This document shows positions 1 to 8,157 of a DNA stretch of 64,000 nucleotides, in pieces. The first letter of the stretch is position 1, and each line of letters opens with the position of its first letter. Source of the DNA: Mycolicibacterium sp. P1-18. Its GTDB lineage: Bacteria > Actinomycetota > Actinomycetes > Mycobacteriales > Mycobacteriaceae. The position numbers and the translations under genes are program-made. The notes below the pieces were generated by a model. The model saw only the letters and a program-made list of their open reading frames with translations, did not search any database and was not told the DNA's origin. Location of the stretch: positions 248,001 to 312,000 of the forward strand of contig NZ_NPKR01000005.1 of NCBI RefSeq assembly GCF_008329535.1. Direction: 5' to 3'.

Positions 1-2840
1 AGGTCCTCGAGGTCGAACAGCCGCTCGGCGTGGAAGAACCGTTGCACCCAGTCGTGGAAGGCGGTGCCGAGCAGCGCGTACGGATCCGGGCGTGCCGGTA
101 CGCGACGCTGCAGCCGGCCCAGCGCACCGTCGGGGTCTCGGCCGAGGTCGACCAGCGCGCTCACCGACAGCTGCGCCGGCAGCACCGGTGCCGGCCGGAG
201 CAGGGCCAGCTCACGCTCGGCGATCAGTGCGTCGACGTCGGCGATCCATCCGTCGGGGTCCGCCGGTTCGGGGCCGTCGGCGTCGTGGCCCGCCGCCATG
301 GCCGCGCGGACGAGTTCGACGCCGCGGTCGACGACGCCCCGCTCCGCACCGGCCGGGTCGACGGGCCAGTTGCGCTCCAGCACCGTGTCCCGCAACGGGT
401 TCGACTCGCCGTCGGCCGGCGCCGGCGCCCACCGTTCGACGACTCCGCACGGGTTCCCCGCGGCCGCAGCCTGGTCGATCACGTCCTTGATCTCGAGCAG
501 GAAGTCCGACGGTCCGCGGGGCTTGGACTCCGTCGCCCCCCAGTGATGACCGGACAGCAGCAGGGTGTCCTCGGCGCGCGTCAGCGCCACGTACAGCAGG
601 CGGCGCTCCTCGTCGACCCGCCGCTGGTCCAGGGTCTTCCGGTGGGCGGTGATCTTGTCCGACAACGCCTTCCGGTCGTTGACGTCGGAGGTGTCGAGCA
701 CGGGCACGCCGTGTTCGGACACTTCGGCGCGGTCACCGCGCAGCAGCGGCGGCAGGTCACCGGCGTCGCTGAGCCACGTGCGGGCGGATCCCGACGACGG
801 GAACACCCGGGCGCTCAGGTGCGGGACCGCGACGATCTGCCACTCCAGGCCCTTGGCGGCGTGCACGGTCAGGATCTGGACGCGGTCCTTCGACACCGTG
901 ATCTCCGCCGGGGCCAGCCCGTTCTCCACCTCCATCGCGGCGTCGAGGAACGCGAGCAGGCCGACCACCGACGCCGAGGGGCGGGCGGCGAACTCGCCGA
1001 CGACGTCGGAGAACGCGTCGAGGTGTTCGGTGCCACTCCACCCCGCCGAGACGGTCTGCGCGGCACGGACCTCGGCGTCCACGCCGAGCATCCACCGAAT
1101 CTCGGCGATCAGGTCGGGCAGGGGGTGGTGTAGTTGTGCTCGCAACGCGGTCAGCTCTCGGCACAGTGCGACGACGCGTCCGTAGCCAACCGCCGAATAG
1201 CGGTCCGGGTGCCCGGGATCGCAGATCGCGTCGGCCAGACACGCGGTGTCCGCGTCCGGGCTCGCGGCCGCGACGATGTGCGTCGTCGAGGACCGGTCGA
1301 CGGTGCCCTTGCTCGCGGAGTCGAGTTCCACCGCCCGGCGCCACAGCGCGGCGACGTCGGCGGCGCCCAACCGCCATCGCGGCCCGGTGACCACGCGAAT
1401 CGCCGCCGAACCGGCGGTGGGGTCGGCGGTCAACCGCAGCATCGCGACCACGTCGGCCACCTCGGGCACCGACAGCAGGCCCGACAATCCGACGACCTCG
1501 ACCGGCACGCCGCGCGCGGTCAGCGCCTCGGCCACGGGAGCGGCGTCGGCGTTGCGGCGCACCAGCACCGCCGTGGTCGGAACGTCGGCTCCGGAGTCGA
1601 CCGCGCCGTGGTATGCCTCGGCCAACTGGTCTGCCAGCCAATCCCTTTCGACGCTCACGTCGCTCAGCAGCGCGCACCTGACGGTGCCGGCCTGGGCGCC
1701 GGGCCGGGGCAGCAGCTCGCGAACGGCGACCGACCGGCGCCGGGCCTCCATCGAGACGGCGTTGGCCAGGTGCAGGGCGCTCGGCGGGTTGCGCCAGCTG
1801 GTGCGCAGCTCCAGCGTCGGCGCCGGCGTGCCATCGGAGAGGCAGAAGTCGGTGGTGAAGCGCGGCAGATTGGTCGCCGACGCGCCACGCCAGCCGTAGA
1901 TCGACTGGATCGGGTCGCCCACCGCCGTCAAGGCGAGCTGGTCGTCGACGCCGCCACCGAACAACGCCGACAGCGCGACCCGCTGCGCGTGGCCGGTGTC
2001 CTGGTATTCGTCGAGCAGGACCACGCGGTAGCGCTGGCGCAGCTGCTCGCCGACCTGAGGAAACGTTGCCGCCAGCCGCGCGGCCGCGGCCATCTGCATG
2101 CCGAAGTCCATCACGTTCTCCGCACGCATCCGCGCGTGCAGCGCGTCGATCATGGGCACCAACTCGGTGCGCTCGGATTGCACGGTCAGCATCTTCAGCA
2201 GCGACTGGGTGGGGCCCGTGTCACGCTGCCGCGGACCGGCGGGGAGGGTGTGCACCAGCCGTTCGAGCTCGACGTGGGTGTCCCGCAGTTGGTCGGTGTC
2301 GACGAGGTGTTCGGCCAGCTGACCGGCCAGCCGCAGCACCATCCCGGTGACCGTGGCCGGGGACTTCTCGGTGTCGAGTTCGGGGTGCTCGCACACCACG
2401 CGAAAGGCCAACTGCCACAACTCGGTTGCCCCGATCAGCCGGGTCGTCGGCTCCACCGGCAGCAGAAGACCGTGTTCACGGAGCAACGTGCCCGCGAAGG
2501 CGTGATAGGTGCCGATGGCCGGGTGCTCGTCGACCTCGGCCCGCTCGCCCGGCACCAGCCCCGCACCCGCGAGCCGCGCCAGCCGGGTGCGGACCCGGCG
2601 CAGCAGCTGCCCGGCCGCCTTGCGGGTGAACGTCAGCCCCAGAACCTCACCGGGTCGGGCGTACCCGTTGGCGACGAGCCACACGACGCGGGCGGCCATC
2701 GTCTCGGTCTTGCCCGCCCCCGCGCCGGCGATCACCACCAAGGGACCGGGGGGTGCCGCGATCACGGCGGCCTGCTCCTCGGTGGGCTCGAAGATGCCGA
2801 GGGCGTCGGCCAACTCGGCCGGGCTGTAGCGCGCGGTCAC
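1..2840 (-). CDS. adnB: AdnB, helicase-nuclease subunit (C-terminus cut off)
   Basis: This is a UvrD/Rep-type superfamily 1A helicase and the AdnB partner of the mycobacterial double-strand-break resecting complex AdnAB. The reading frame is open from a GTG at 2840 to the left edge, giving about 946 residues. The M. tuberculosis orthologue (Rv3201c) is about 1,100 residues, so the C-terminal nuclease end lies outside the window. Visible motifs, in order, are GAGAGKTET (Walker A), YHAFAGTLL (Ia), LLDEYQDT (II), VGDPIQSIYGWRGA (III), TVHAAKGLEW (V) and YVALTRAED (VI). All motor motifs look intact, unlike those of AdnA next door. The GTG start overlaps the adnA stop as GTGA, so the two are translationally coupled in one operon. 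The assignment rests on motif order, the neighbour and the collinear context. Confidence 0.93.
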   Translation of the reverse strand, partial: MTARYSPAELADALGIFEPTEEQAAVIAAPPGPLVVIAGAGAGKTETMAARVVWLVANGYARPGEVLGLTFTRKAAGQLLRRVRTRLARLAGAGLVPGERAEVDEHPAIGTYHAFAGTLLREHGLLLPVEPTTRLIGATELWQLAFRVVCEHPELDTEKSPATVTGMVLRLAGQLAEHLVDTDQLRDTHVELERLVHTLPAGPRQRDTGPTQSLLKMLTVQSERTELVPMIDALHARMRAENVMDFGMQMAAAARLAATFPQVGEQLRQRYRVVLLDEYQDTGHAQRVALSALFGGGVDDQLALTAVGDPIQSIYGWRGASATNLPRFTTDFCLSDGTPAPTLELRTSWRNPPSALHLANAVSMEARRRSVAVRELLPRPGAQAGTVRCALLSDVSVERDWLADQLAEAYHGAVDSGADVPTTAVLVRRNADAAPVAEALTARGVPVEVVGLSGLLSVPEVADVVAMLRLTADPTAGSAAIRVVTGPRWRLGAADVAALWRRAVELDSASKGTVDRSSTTHIVAAASPDADTACLADAICDPGHPDRYSAVGYGRVVALCRELTALRAQLHHPLPDLIAEIRWMLGVDAEVRAAQTVSAGWSGTEHLDAFSDVVGEFAARPSASVVGLLAFLDAAMEVENGLAPAEITVSKDRVQILTVHAAKGLEWQIVAVPHLSARVFPSSGSARTWLSDAGDLPPLLRGDRAEVSEHGVPVLDTSDVNDRKALSDKITAHRKTLDQRRVDEERRLLYVALTRAEDTLLLSGHHWGATESKPRGPSDFLLEIKDVIDQAAAAGNPCGVVERWAPAPADGESNPLRDTVLERNWPVDPAGAERGVVDRGVELVRAAMAAGHDADGPEPADPDGWIADVDALIAERELALLRPAPVLPAQLSVSALVDLGRDPDGALGRLQRRVPARPDPYALLGTAFHDWVQRFFHAERLFDLED

Positions 2841-5800
2841 GGTCGCCCGCCCAGCGCCGCCTGGGCGGGACACGTCGCCCGCACCGGGCAGTGCACGCAG
2901 CCGTCGTTGACACGCGCCACGAACTCGGGTCCCTTCGTCGCTCCGGCGGCCTGCTGGACGCGTTCGCGCCATTCCTCGCGCCCGTCGGCGGTCATCGGGT
3001 TCTGGTCGCGTTCGGTGGCGCCCGCCACGCCGATCTTGCCGAGGTAGACCAGGCGGCCACCGCCCGCCTGGTCACCCTCGGGCAGAACGCCTTCCGCGAT
3101 GGCCAGCTGGTACATCGCGAGCTGGGCGTGCTGTTGCGCATCGTCCTTGCTCACCGGGCTCTTGCCGGTCTTGACGTCGACGACGACGAGTCGGCCCTCG
3201 GCGTCGCGCTCCAGCCGGTCGACCCGACCGCGGACCCGTACCCCGGGCTGGTCGACACCGGCCGGCGCGACCACGCCCTCGACCTCGACCTCGGTGCCCA
3301 CCTCGGTGAGTTCGTGCCGGGTCTGGGCCCGCCAGTCCAGGAACGCCGTCAGCATCGTGCGGTGGCGGTCCAGCTCGTTGGCCGCGAACCACGCGGCGTC
3401 GAAGGGAAGCTCCTCCCACACCGATTCGAGCTGCCCCAGCATCTGGGCCTCCGTCTTCTCCCCGTCGGACACCAGCGCGTGCACCAGGGTGCCGAGCGCC
3501 GACCGGACGTCGCGGCCGTCGTTGCCCCCGTGACGCTCGAGCAACCACCGTAGCGGGCAGTCCGACAGCGTCTGCAGCGTCGACGGGGACAGCGTCACGA
3601 CGTGCTCGTCGCCGTCCCACAGCGGCCGGTCGGTCGACATGGCGGTGCTGGCATACCAGTGGGCGGGATCGGCACCGGGCACCCCCGCCTCCGTCAGCCG
3701 GGCCAACTGTCCTGCCGCACAGGCGCGCACGTCGTCGGCCACCACACCGTCGGGTGCGCACACGACCGCCCGCAGCCTGCCGACCACCGCGGCGGGTGCC
3801 AGCACGCGGGGGGCGCGGACCGGCTCGGCGTCCACGTCGGGCGGCTCGGTCGCCAGCGCCGCGAGTTCGTCGCAGAACGGCGACGGCATCAGGGCGTCGT
3901 CGCCTTCGTCTCCGTCGACCGCGGTGACCAGGACCCGTGACCGCGCCCGGCCGAGCGCGGCGATCAACAGCCTGCGCTCCTCGGCGAGCAGCGGCGCCCT
4001 CGTGGACGTGCCGTCGGCGATCCCGTCGAGCACGTCGACGAGCTGCTGGGTGCCCAGCACTCCCCCACGTGGAACGACGTTGGGCCACAACCCTTCCTGC
4101 AGACCCGCGATGACCACGAAGTCCCATTCCCGGCCCAGCGACGCGTGGGCCGACAGGACCGCGACCGCGTCGCCGGCACCGGATGACTCGCCACCACCGA
4201 CGGGCAGCACCATCGACCGCACGTGGTCGACGAAACCCGTGAGCGACGCGCCGGTCGTGTGGGTGACGTACTGCTCCGCCACGTCGAACAGCGCTGTCAC
4301 GCCGTCGAGGTCATGACCGGCCTGGATCGCCGCGGTGCCGGCGCGTTCGGCAGCCGCCAGCCACCGCCGCTGCAGACCGGTCTGATGCCACGCCTGCCAC
4401 AGCGTGAACCGGGGATCGAGCCCGTCGGCCTGGCTGCGGCCGGCGGCTGCAAGCACCTTGCGCACCAGCTTCAGCGCCCTGGCCAGCTGATCGGGCACGT
4501 CGCCCGGGACGGGGCGGCGCGGGTCCAGGGCGTCGACGAGCAGGTCGGCGAAGTCCCGTGGGGCGTCACCCGGGTCCACCCGGCGCAACGTGCGACGGAG
4601 TTGCCGCAGCGACACCGGATCCACCCTGCCGATCGGACCCGTCAGCAGCGCCAGTGCCCGCTCGCCGTCCAGACCGTCGGACACCACGTCGAGCACCGTG
4701 AGCAGCGCCGCCACGGCGGGCATCTCGGCCAGCGGGCCCGTCGACGCCTGCTGCACGACGGGGACGCCCGCCACCGTCAGCGCACGCGCCAGCCCGGCAC
4801 CCGCGCGGGGCACCGACCTGACGACGACGGCCATCTGCGACCACGGCACGCCGTCGACGAGGTGGGCCCGGCGCAGCGCGTCGGCGATCACCGCGGCCTC
4901 GGCACGCTCCGAGGCGGCGATGCGCACCGCCACCGACCCCGCCCGGTCGTCGGCCGTGGTCAGGTGCCGGGCGTCGTCGACGCCCGGAAGCCGACTGGCG
5001 ATGCCCGTCACGGCGCGTGCCACGGCGCCGGCACACCGGTGGGACTCGCCGAGCACGATCGTCGGATGGTCACCGGCGGCACCGAGGAGGGCCGGGTCGG
5101 CGCCGCGGTAGCCGAACACCGACTCGTTCGGATCGCCTGCGATGACGGCGAGTTCGGTCCCCGCCGCCAACAGCCGGACCAGCAGAGCAGCCTGCGGGTC
5201 GAGGTTCTGCGCGTCGTCGACCAGAAGCAGCCGGATCCTGCTGCGCTCGGCCGCCAACAATTCCGGGTCGGCGGCGAAGGCGTCGAGAGCGGCGCCGACC
5301 AACTCGGCTGCGCCCAACGCCGGCACCGTGGCCTGCGGCGCCGCCATGCCGACGGCGGACCGCAGCAGCATCACCTGCTCGTAGACCTGCGCGAACTGCC
5401 CCGCCGCCACCCACTCCGCGCGGCCCGCCCGCCGACCGATGCGTTGCAGCGCAGTCGGTTCGACCCCCCGTTCGGTGCAGCGCGCCAGCAGATCCCGCAG
5501 CTCGTTGGCGAACCCCACGGTGCCGAGTGCGGGCAGGAGGTGGCGCGGCCACCGCACCGCGGCGTCGGGGCCGTCCTCGACGTCGCCGGCGAGCAGTTCG
5601 CGGATGATGCCGTCCTGTTCGGCACTGGTGACCAGTCGCGGGGGCGGGTCACCGTTGCGCTGAGCCGCGAGCCGCAGCACCGCGAAGGCGTAGGAGTGAA
5701 TGGTGCGCACCATCGGTTCCCGCACCGCCGCCGGGCCGTTCTCGAGCAGCGCAGCCGTGACCCTGGCGCGCGCCGTGGCGCCGAGCCGCGCCGAACCCGT

Positions 5801-5968
5801 GAGCAGCAGAACGGATTCCGGTGCCACGCCCGCGGCGATGCGCGCCGCCGCGGCGTCGACGAGGAGCGACGTCTTTCCCGTCCCCGGGCCACCGACCATC
5901 CGCACGGTGCCACGCAGACCGGGATCGGTCAGCACGGTGGACGTCTGTGCGGTGTGTGGAGCGGGCAT
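2837..5968 (-). CDS. adnA: AdnA, helicase-nuclease subunit
   Basis: This is the AdnA subunit (Rv3202c orthologue) of the AdnAB heterodimer, which unwinds and resects DNA ends during recombination. At 1,043 residues it has the expected length. The Walker A motif GGPGTGKTS is at residues 26-33, but motif II reads LLLVDDAQN instead of DExQD, so the motor is diverged, consistent with AdnB being the main engine. A RecB-like PD-(D/E)XK nuclease lies at the C-terminus, with VVVDVKTGK as its catalytic D..xK. Cysteines 1024, 1027 and 1033, with one upstream in LSDCPLRW, match the Fe-S cluster that staples this nuclease type. The gene starts at ATG 5968 and ends in a 4-base overlap with adnB. It is divergent from lipV with about 60 bases between them. 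Confidence 0.93.
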   Translation of the reverse strand: MPAPHTAQTSTVLTDPGLRGTVRMVGGPGTGKTSLLVDAAAARIAAGVAPESVLLLTGSARLGATARARVTAALLENGPAAVREPMVRTIHSYAFAVLRLAAQRNGDPPPRLVTSAEQDGIIRELLAGDVEDGPDAAVRWPRHLLPALGTVGFANELRDLLARCTERGVEPTALQRIGRRAGRAEWVAAGQFAQVYEQVMLLRSAVGMAAPQATVPALGAAELVGAALDAFAADPELLAAERSRIRLLLVDDAQNLDPQAALLVRLLAAGTELAVIAGDPNESVFGYRGADPALLGAAGDHPTIVLGESHRCAGAVARAVTGIASRLPGVDDARHLTTADDRAGSVAVRIAASERAEAAVIADALRRAHLVDGVPWSQMAVVVRSVPRAGAGLARALTVAGVPVVQQASTGPLAEMPAVAALLTVLDVVSDGLDGERALALLTGPIGRVDPVSLRQLRRTLRRVDPGDAPRDFADLLVDALDPRRPVPGDVPDQLARALKLVRKVLAAAGRSQADGLDPRFTLWQAWHQTGLQRRWLAAAERAGTAAIQAGHDLDGVTALFDVAEQYVTHTTGASLTGFVDHVRSMVLPVGGGESSGAGDAVAVLSAHASLGREWDFVVIAGLQEGLWPNVVPRGGVLGTQQLVDVLDGIADGTSTRAPLLAEERRLLIAALGRARSRVLVTAVDGDEGDDALMPSPFCDELAALATEPPDVDAEPVRAPRVLAPAAVVGRLRAVVCAPDGVVADDVRACAAGQLARLTEAGVPGADPAHWYASTAMSTDRPLWDGDEHVVTLSPSTLQTLSDCPLRWLLERHGGNDGRDVRSALGTLVHALVSDGEKTEAQMLGQLESVWEELPFDAAWFAANELDRHRTMLTAFLDWRAQTRHELTEVGTEVEVEGVVAPAGVDQPGVRVRGRVDRLERDAEGRLVVVDVKTGKSPVSKDDAQQHAQLAMYQLAIAEGVLPEGDQAGGGRLVYLGKIGVAGATERDQNPMTADGREEWRERVQQAAGATKGPEFVARVNDGCVHCPVRATCPAQAALGGRP

Positions 5969-6031
5969 GGAGACATGTCACCACGGGGGTACGACAACAG
6001 CCGCTGCTGCGCTGCTGGCAGCATCGACACC

Positions 6032-6814
6032 GTGACCGACGTCTTGAGCGTGCGCCGCTTCGGCCCGCGCACGCCGCCCCGGATCCTGGCCCTTCACGGG
6101 TTGACCGGGCACGGCCAACGCTGGGAGACCCTGGCGGTGCGCCACCTCGCGGAATACCCGATCCTGGCCCCCGACCTGCTGGGCCACGGCCGCTCGTCGT
6201 GGGCCGCGCCGTGGACCATCGAGGCCAACGTCGCGGCCCTCGCCGACCTGCTCGACGCGGAGGCCGACGGGCCGGTGTGGGTCGTGGCCCACTCCTTCGG
6301 CGGTGCCGTCGCGCTGAGGCTCGCCGAGTCCCGGACCGACCTCGTCGAGGGTCTGATCCTCCTCGACCCCGCCGTCGGCCTCGACGGCAACTGGATGCGC
6401 GAGATCGCCGACGCCATGCTGCAATCCCCGGACTTCGCCGACCGGGCCGAGGCGCGAGCCGACAAGACCTCCGGATCGTGGGGCGAGGTCGACGACGACG
6501 AGTTGGACCTCGAACTCGACGAGCACCTGATCACGCTGCCGAACGGCCGCGTCGGCTGGCGCATCGGCATCCCGGCGGTCATGTCGTACTGGAGCGAGCT
6601 GGCGCGCCCGGTCGCCGTACCGACGGCGGGCACCCCGACGACGGTGGTGCGGGCACTGAGAACCCAACCCCCCTACGTAACCGACGAACTGGTCGCGACG
6701 TTGCGCGCCGCGCTGGGGTCGGAGTTCACGCTCCTCGAGTTCGACTGCGACCACATGGTGCCGCTCGCCAAACCCGCCGAGACGGCGCGACTGATCCGGG
6801 ACCTGGTGGGCTGA
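6032..6814 (+). CDS. lipV: LipV-like alpha/beta hydrolase
   Basis: This is an alpha/beta-hydrolase of 260 residues from a GTG at 6032, orthologous by position to LipV (Rv3203), a putative cytosolic lipase/esterase. The oxyanion-loop LHGLTGHG is at residues 21-28. The nucleophile Ser88 sits in AHSFGG, a variant of GxSxG with Ala in the first position. The acid is probably an Asp in LLDPAVGLD, and the catalytic His241 lies in DCDHMVP. The reading frame is open far upstream, but only the part after 6032 encodes the hydrolase fold, and the upstream part is antisense to adnA. The natural substrate cannot be read from sequence. The following gene starts in the same reading frame directly after this stop. 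Confidence 0.85.
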   Translation: MTDVLSVRRFGPRTPPRILALHGLTGHGQRWETLAVRHLAEYPILAPDLLGHGRSSWAAPWTIEANVAALADLLDAEADGPVWVVAHSFGGAVALRLAESRTDLVEGLILLDPAVGLDGNWMREIADAMLQSPDFADRAEARADKTSGSWGEVDDDELDLELDEHLITLPNGRVGWRIGIPAVMSYWSELARPVAVPTAGTPTTVVRALRTQPPYVTDELVATLRAALGSEFTLLEFDCDHMVPLAKPAETARLIRDLVG

Positions 6815-6841
6815 GCGATCGCCGCCATCACCGACGAGCAG

Positions 6842-7114
6842 GTGGAGACCGTCCGCGCGCTGGTCGCCTCGATCCCGGCGGGCAAGGTCTCGACGTACGG
6901 CGACATCGCCGCCGCCGCAGGGCTGCCCAGCCCCCGGATCGTCGCGTGGATCATGCGGACCGACTCGTCGGACCTGCCGTGGCACCGCGTGATCCGGGCG
7001 TCGGGCCGGCCCGCACCGCACCTCGAGACGCGCCAACTCGAGCGGCTGCGGGCCGAGGGCGTGTTGGCGAAGGACGGCCGCGTCCCGCTATCCGAGGTTC
7101 GGCACGCGTTCTAG
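6842..7114 (+). CDS. Alkyltransferase-like protein (ATL, MGMT fold without catalytic Cys)
   Basis: This is a small member of the O6-alkylguanine-DNA alkyltransferase DNA-binding domain family, the Rv3204 position. In true methyltransferases the active site reads PCHRV. Here it is PWHRV (residues 46-50), so the acceptor cysteine is a tryptophan and the protein should be an ATL that flags alkylated guanine for nucleotide excision repair. The helix-turn-helix part with Tyr and Arg fingers (KVSTYGDIA, SPRIVAWIM) is present. The start is uncertain. GTG 6842 gives 90 residues, but coding-like sequence continues upstream to the lipV stop at 6812-6814 with no ATG, GTG or TTG in frame. Confidence 0.8.
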   Translation: METVRALVASIPAGKVSTYGDIAAAAGLPSPRIVAWIMRTDSSDLPWHRVIRASGRPAPHLETRQLERLRAEGVLAKDGRVPLSEVRHAF

Positions 7115-7144
7115 GTGGAACAGCCCTGCTCACAAGCGGTTTCG

Positions 7145-7174
7145 TTGAAGTAACCGGCCACGACCGCCTACCTT
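7145..7174 (+). promoter_or_regulatory. Putative sigma-A type promoter of the SnoaL-like gene
   Basis: TTGAAG (7145-7150) and TACCTT (7169-7174) are separated by 18 bases, a good mycobacterial housekeeping promoter. The predicted start point near 7181 leaves a leader of about 26 bases ending in the ribosome binding site GGAAGG (7195-7200). Confidence 0.5.
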
Positions 7175-7200
7175 CCGGAATGCCACCCACCACCGGAAGG
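7171..7200. repeat. 8-base inverted repeat between promoter and start codon
   Basis: CCTTCCGG (7171-7178) and CCGGAAGG (7193-7200) are perfect inverted copies with a 14-base spacer. The left arm covers the end of the predicted -10 element and the right arm contains the ribosome binding site of the following gene. It could be an operator. If transcription starts upstream of 7171, it could instead be a hairpin hiding the ribosome binding site. Confidence 0.45.
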
Positions 7201-7206
7201 TTCACC

Positions 7207-7752
7207 ATGACGTTCACCCGTCGCATCACGATCGCCTCACTACTCGTCGGGGCCGCGTCGTTCGCAGTTCCCGGCGGCCCGGCCCACGCCGAGCCGGCCC
7301 TCGTCCGGCCCGAGACGGTCGTCGTCGACCCGGGCCTGCCCGCCACCCGGGTCGACGAGCTGACCACCGCGGCCCTGCGCTACGACACCTTCTGGGCGAC
7401 CGGAGACCCGGAGTTGGCCCGTGCCGCACTGGATCCCGCGTTCGTCGACCGGACCCTCCCACCCGGTCGCGCCCAGGGCGTCGCGGGACCGCTCGCGGCC
7501 AGCGTCACGATGCGTGCGGCCATGCCCGATCTCTCCTGCACGGTCGAACAGCTGATCCTCGCCGGCGACCGCGCCGTCGCACACCTGCACTTCCGGGGCA
7601 CCTTCACCGGAGAGTTCGAGGGCGTCCACGGGACCGGGCAGCAGGTGGACTTCATCGCCACCGACATCTATCGCGTCAGTCGGGGCCGCATCACCGACAA
7701 CTGGCACATCGAGGACAACCAGACCCTGATGCGTCAGCTCGGCATCGCCTAG
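7207..7752 (+). CDS. Secreted SnoaL-like / NTF2-fold protein
   Basis: This protein of 181 residues has a Sec-type signal peptide: MTFTRRITIASLL, a hydrophobic core, then a likely signal-peptidase site after PAHAEP near residue 29. The mature part resembles the SnoaL-like polyketide cyclase/ester cyclase family with the NTF2 fold (RYDTFWATGDPELARAALDPAFVD near the start, and a DIYRVSRGRITDNWHIEDN strand near the end). The substrate is unknown, and exported SnoaL-like proteins are rarely characterised. Start ATG 7207 is supported by GGAAGG six bases upstream. The stop codon TAG shares the palindrome CTAG (7749-7752) with the stop of the convergent HxlR gene. I recall no counterpart at this place in M. 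tuberculosis. Confidence 0.75.
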   Translation: MTFTRRITIASLLVGAASFAVPGGPAHAEPALVRPETVVVDPGLPATRVDELTTAALRYDTFWATGDPELARAALDPAFVDRTLPPGRAQGVAGPLAASVTMRAAMPDLSCTVEQLILAGDRAVAHLHFRGTFTGEFEGVHGTGQQVDFIATDIYRVSRGRITDNWHIEDNQTLMRQLGIA

Positions 7753-8120
7753 CGGTCCGCCGCGGCGTTGGCCTCGAGCACGTCGGGAACGTGCGTCTCC
7801 GCCCAGTCACGCACTGCCGCCAATGGAATGAGCAGCGAGCGACCCAAGGGAGTCAGGCTGTACTCGACCGGCGGCGGGGTGCCGGGCAGCTCGACTCGCA
7901 GCACCAGGCCGTCGTGTTCGAGCGCGCGCAACGTCTCGGTCAGCGCCTTGGCGGTGATGCCGCCGATCGAGGACTTCAGTTCGCCGAACCTCATCGTCGC
8001 GTCCTCCAGGGCCACCACGACGAAGATGGTCCACCGCGCACCGATCCGGTTTAGCACCACCCGGCTTGGACACCTCGGTGCCAACACGTCGTAGGCCTTC
8101 GGTCGCTTCGTCGAGGTCAC
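7749..8120 (-). CDS. HxlR-family transcriptional regulator
   Basis: This is a winged helix-turn-helix regulator of 123 residues in the HxlR family. The N-terminal RCPSRVVLNRIGARWTIFVV and the recognition region GELKSSIGGITAKALTETLRALEHDGLV, followed by the wing VEYSLTPLGRSL, are typical. The conserved cysteine in APRCP is the residue that senses redox or electrophile signals in several HxlR proteins. Which ligand it sees here is unknown. It starts at GTG 8120 with its own likely leaderless promoter. It converges with the secreted SnoaL-like gene and shares its stop codon bases, so the neighbour could be a target, but that is only inference. Confidence 0.85.
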   Translation of the reverse strand: MTSTKRPKAYDVLAPRCPSRVVLNRIGARWTIFVVVALEDATMRFGELKSSIGGITAKALTETLRALEHDGLVLRVELPGTPPPVEYSLTPLGRSLLIPLAAVRDWAETHVPDVLEANAAADR

Positions 8121-8128
8121 GACGCCCG

Positions 8129-8134
8129 ATGATA
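8129..8134 (-). promoter_or_regulatory. -10 element for a leaderless HxlR transcript
   Basis: On the minus strand TATCAT lies 8 bases before the GTG at 8120, the spacing expected if transcription starts at or within a base or two of the start codon. No ribosome binding site is seen between them. Confidence 0.45.
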
Positions 8135-8157
8135 GGCCCGTGACGGGCGAGACGCCG

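Noticed and set aside
30..6031. Long plus-strand open frames opposite adnB and adnA, including one running into lipV
   Set aside because: All helicase motifs are on the minus strand. The plus-strand translations are Arg/Gly/Val-rich shadows. Only the part from 6032 onward, outside adnA, has hydrolase motifs.
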